Shown piece by piece: positions 5,973 to 6,336 of a stretch of 6,336 nt of DNA. Position 1 is the first letter of the stretch; each line of letters begins with the position of its first letter. The position numbers and the translations under genes were made by a program. Under the pieces are notes generated by a model that searched no databases, was not told the origin of the DNA, and saw only the letters and a program-made list of their open reading frames with translations. This DNA comes from Kiritimatiellia bacterium (GTDB taxonomy: Bacteria > Verrucomicrobiota > Kiritimatiellia > RFP12 > UBA1067), in NCBI GenBank assembly GCA_017628165.1, contig JAGBZQ010000121.1, forward strand, positions 1 to 6,336. Direction: 5' to 3'.

Positions 5973-6336
5973 TCAAAACGGCCAAAAAGATTTACGTTTC
6001 TTCTGATAGGATGCCTCTTCACTCTGACGTTTCCGTTTCAAAACACGCTCGACAGTTTCGCAATCTTCCAAGTTGGTGTCATTGGCGTTTGGATTAAACT
6101 GAACATTTGCAGCTCTCATTCCATCAAAGAATTCCCACACCCCATAAATCTTCCCATAATGAGCTGATACGAGTTTTCCGTCTGCATCAACCTCGGTTCG
6201 AGTGCGAAACACAAGATAAGAGTTCGCGTCAAGCCTAGTATCTGTCTTATTAACGCCAGAAATATGTTTAATCGGCTTTTCTCTGACTATCGGATGCCTT
6301 TCATATACAAACGTGAACGACGTCTGATATATGGCA
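5973..6336 (-). CDS. Unrecognised protein, C-terminal 120 residues
   Basis: The frame is open from the right edge (first full codon at 6335) to TGA at 5973-5975, so this is the end of a gene that begins outside the window. The visible part reads AIYQTSFTFVYERHPIVREK, continues through LDANSYLVFRTRTEVDADGK, then LVSAHYGKIYGVWEFFDGMR and FNPNANDTNLEDCETVERVL, and finishes with a very basic tail (KRKRQSEEASYQKKRKSFWPF). A GTG at 6212 could be taken as a start, but in-frame coding-like sequence continues upstream without a stop and the segments join smoothly, so a truncated longer gene is more likely. I cannot assign a function. The beta-rich, aromatic character and the charged tail are compatible with a secreted or envelope-associated protein, but no signal or membrane segment is visible here. 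Its relation to trpS is only adjacency; trpS has its own promoter. Confidence 0.7.
   Translation of the reverse strand, partial: AIYQTSFTFVYERHPIVREKPIKHISGVNKTDTRLDANSYLVFRTRTEVDADGKLVSAHYGKIYGVWEFFDGMRAANVQFNPNANDTNLEDCETVERVLKRKRQSEEASYQKKRKSFWPF

Noticed and set aside
6210..6212. GTG at 6212 as the start of a 79-residue gene
   Set aside because: The frame continues upstream to the window edge with coding-like sequence, so a truncated longer gene is the better reading.

Overview
The window carries seven protein-coding genes, all read from the minus strand, so transcription runs from right to left. Two of them run off the ends of the window. The DNA is moderately GC-rich, the genes are packed tightly, and TTG appears to be used as a start codon. 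A Kdo transferase gene shows that the organism is a Gram-negative (lipopolysaccharide-making) bacterium. The gene content, and the style of the partial protein at the right edge, suggest an uncultured member of the PVC superphylum (Kiritimatiellae/Lentisphaerae-like). That placement is an impression from sequence style, not a demonstrated fact.

Layout in transcription order: (1) 6336-5973, the C-terminal 120 residues of an unrecognised protein. (2) A short gap of 75 bases containing an extended -10 promoter placed so that transcription would begin at or next to the trpS start codon. (3) 5897-4286, trpS (tryptophanyl-tRNA synthetase) followed 13 bases later by mtnN (MTA/SAH nucleosidase). (4) 4275-3301, a SAM-dependent O-methyltransferase starting 10 bases after mtnN. 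(5) A second extended -10 promoter that shares an 11-base block with the first and is embedded in the methyltransferase stop codon. (6) 3272-2661, a NeuD/PglD-like sugar acetyltransferase. (7) 2656-176, waaA (Kdo transferase), unusually fused to a membrane segment, a region resembling the C-terminal half of spermidine-synthase-like proteins, and TPR-like helices. (8) 171-1, the start of a probable PlsC-type acyltransferase, not found by a simple long-ORF scan because it is cut by the window edge.

The genes fall into two probable transcription units. The first (trpS-mtnN-methyltransferase) joins a housekeeping synthetase to a methyl-transfer pair, in which the nucleosidase would remove the S-adenosylhomocysteine made by the methyltransferase. 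The second (acetyltransferase-waaA fusion-acyltransferase) looks like cell-envelope or glycolipid assembly. No RNA genes, mobile elements, CRISPR arrays or clear rho-independent terminators were seen. The most interesting item is the roughly 400-residue C-terminal extension on the Kdo transferase, which looks like a degenerate SAM-domain pseudo-enzyme plus TPR.
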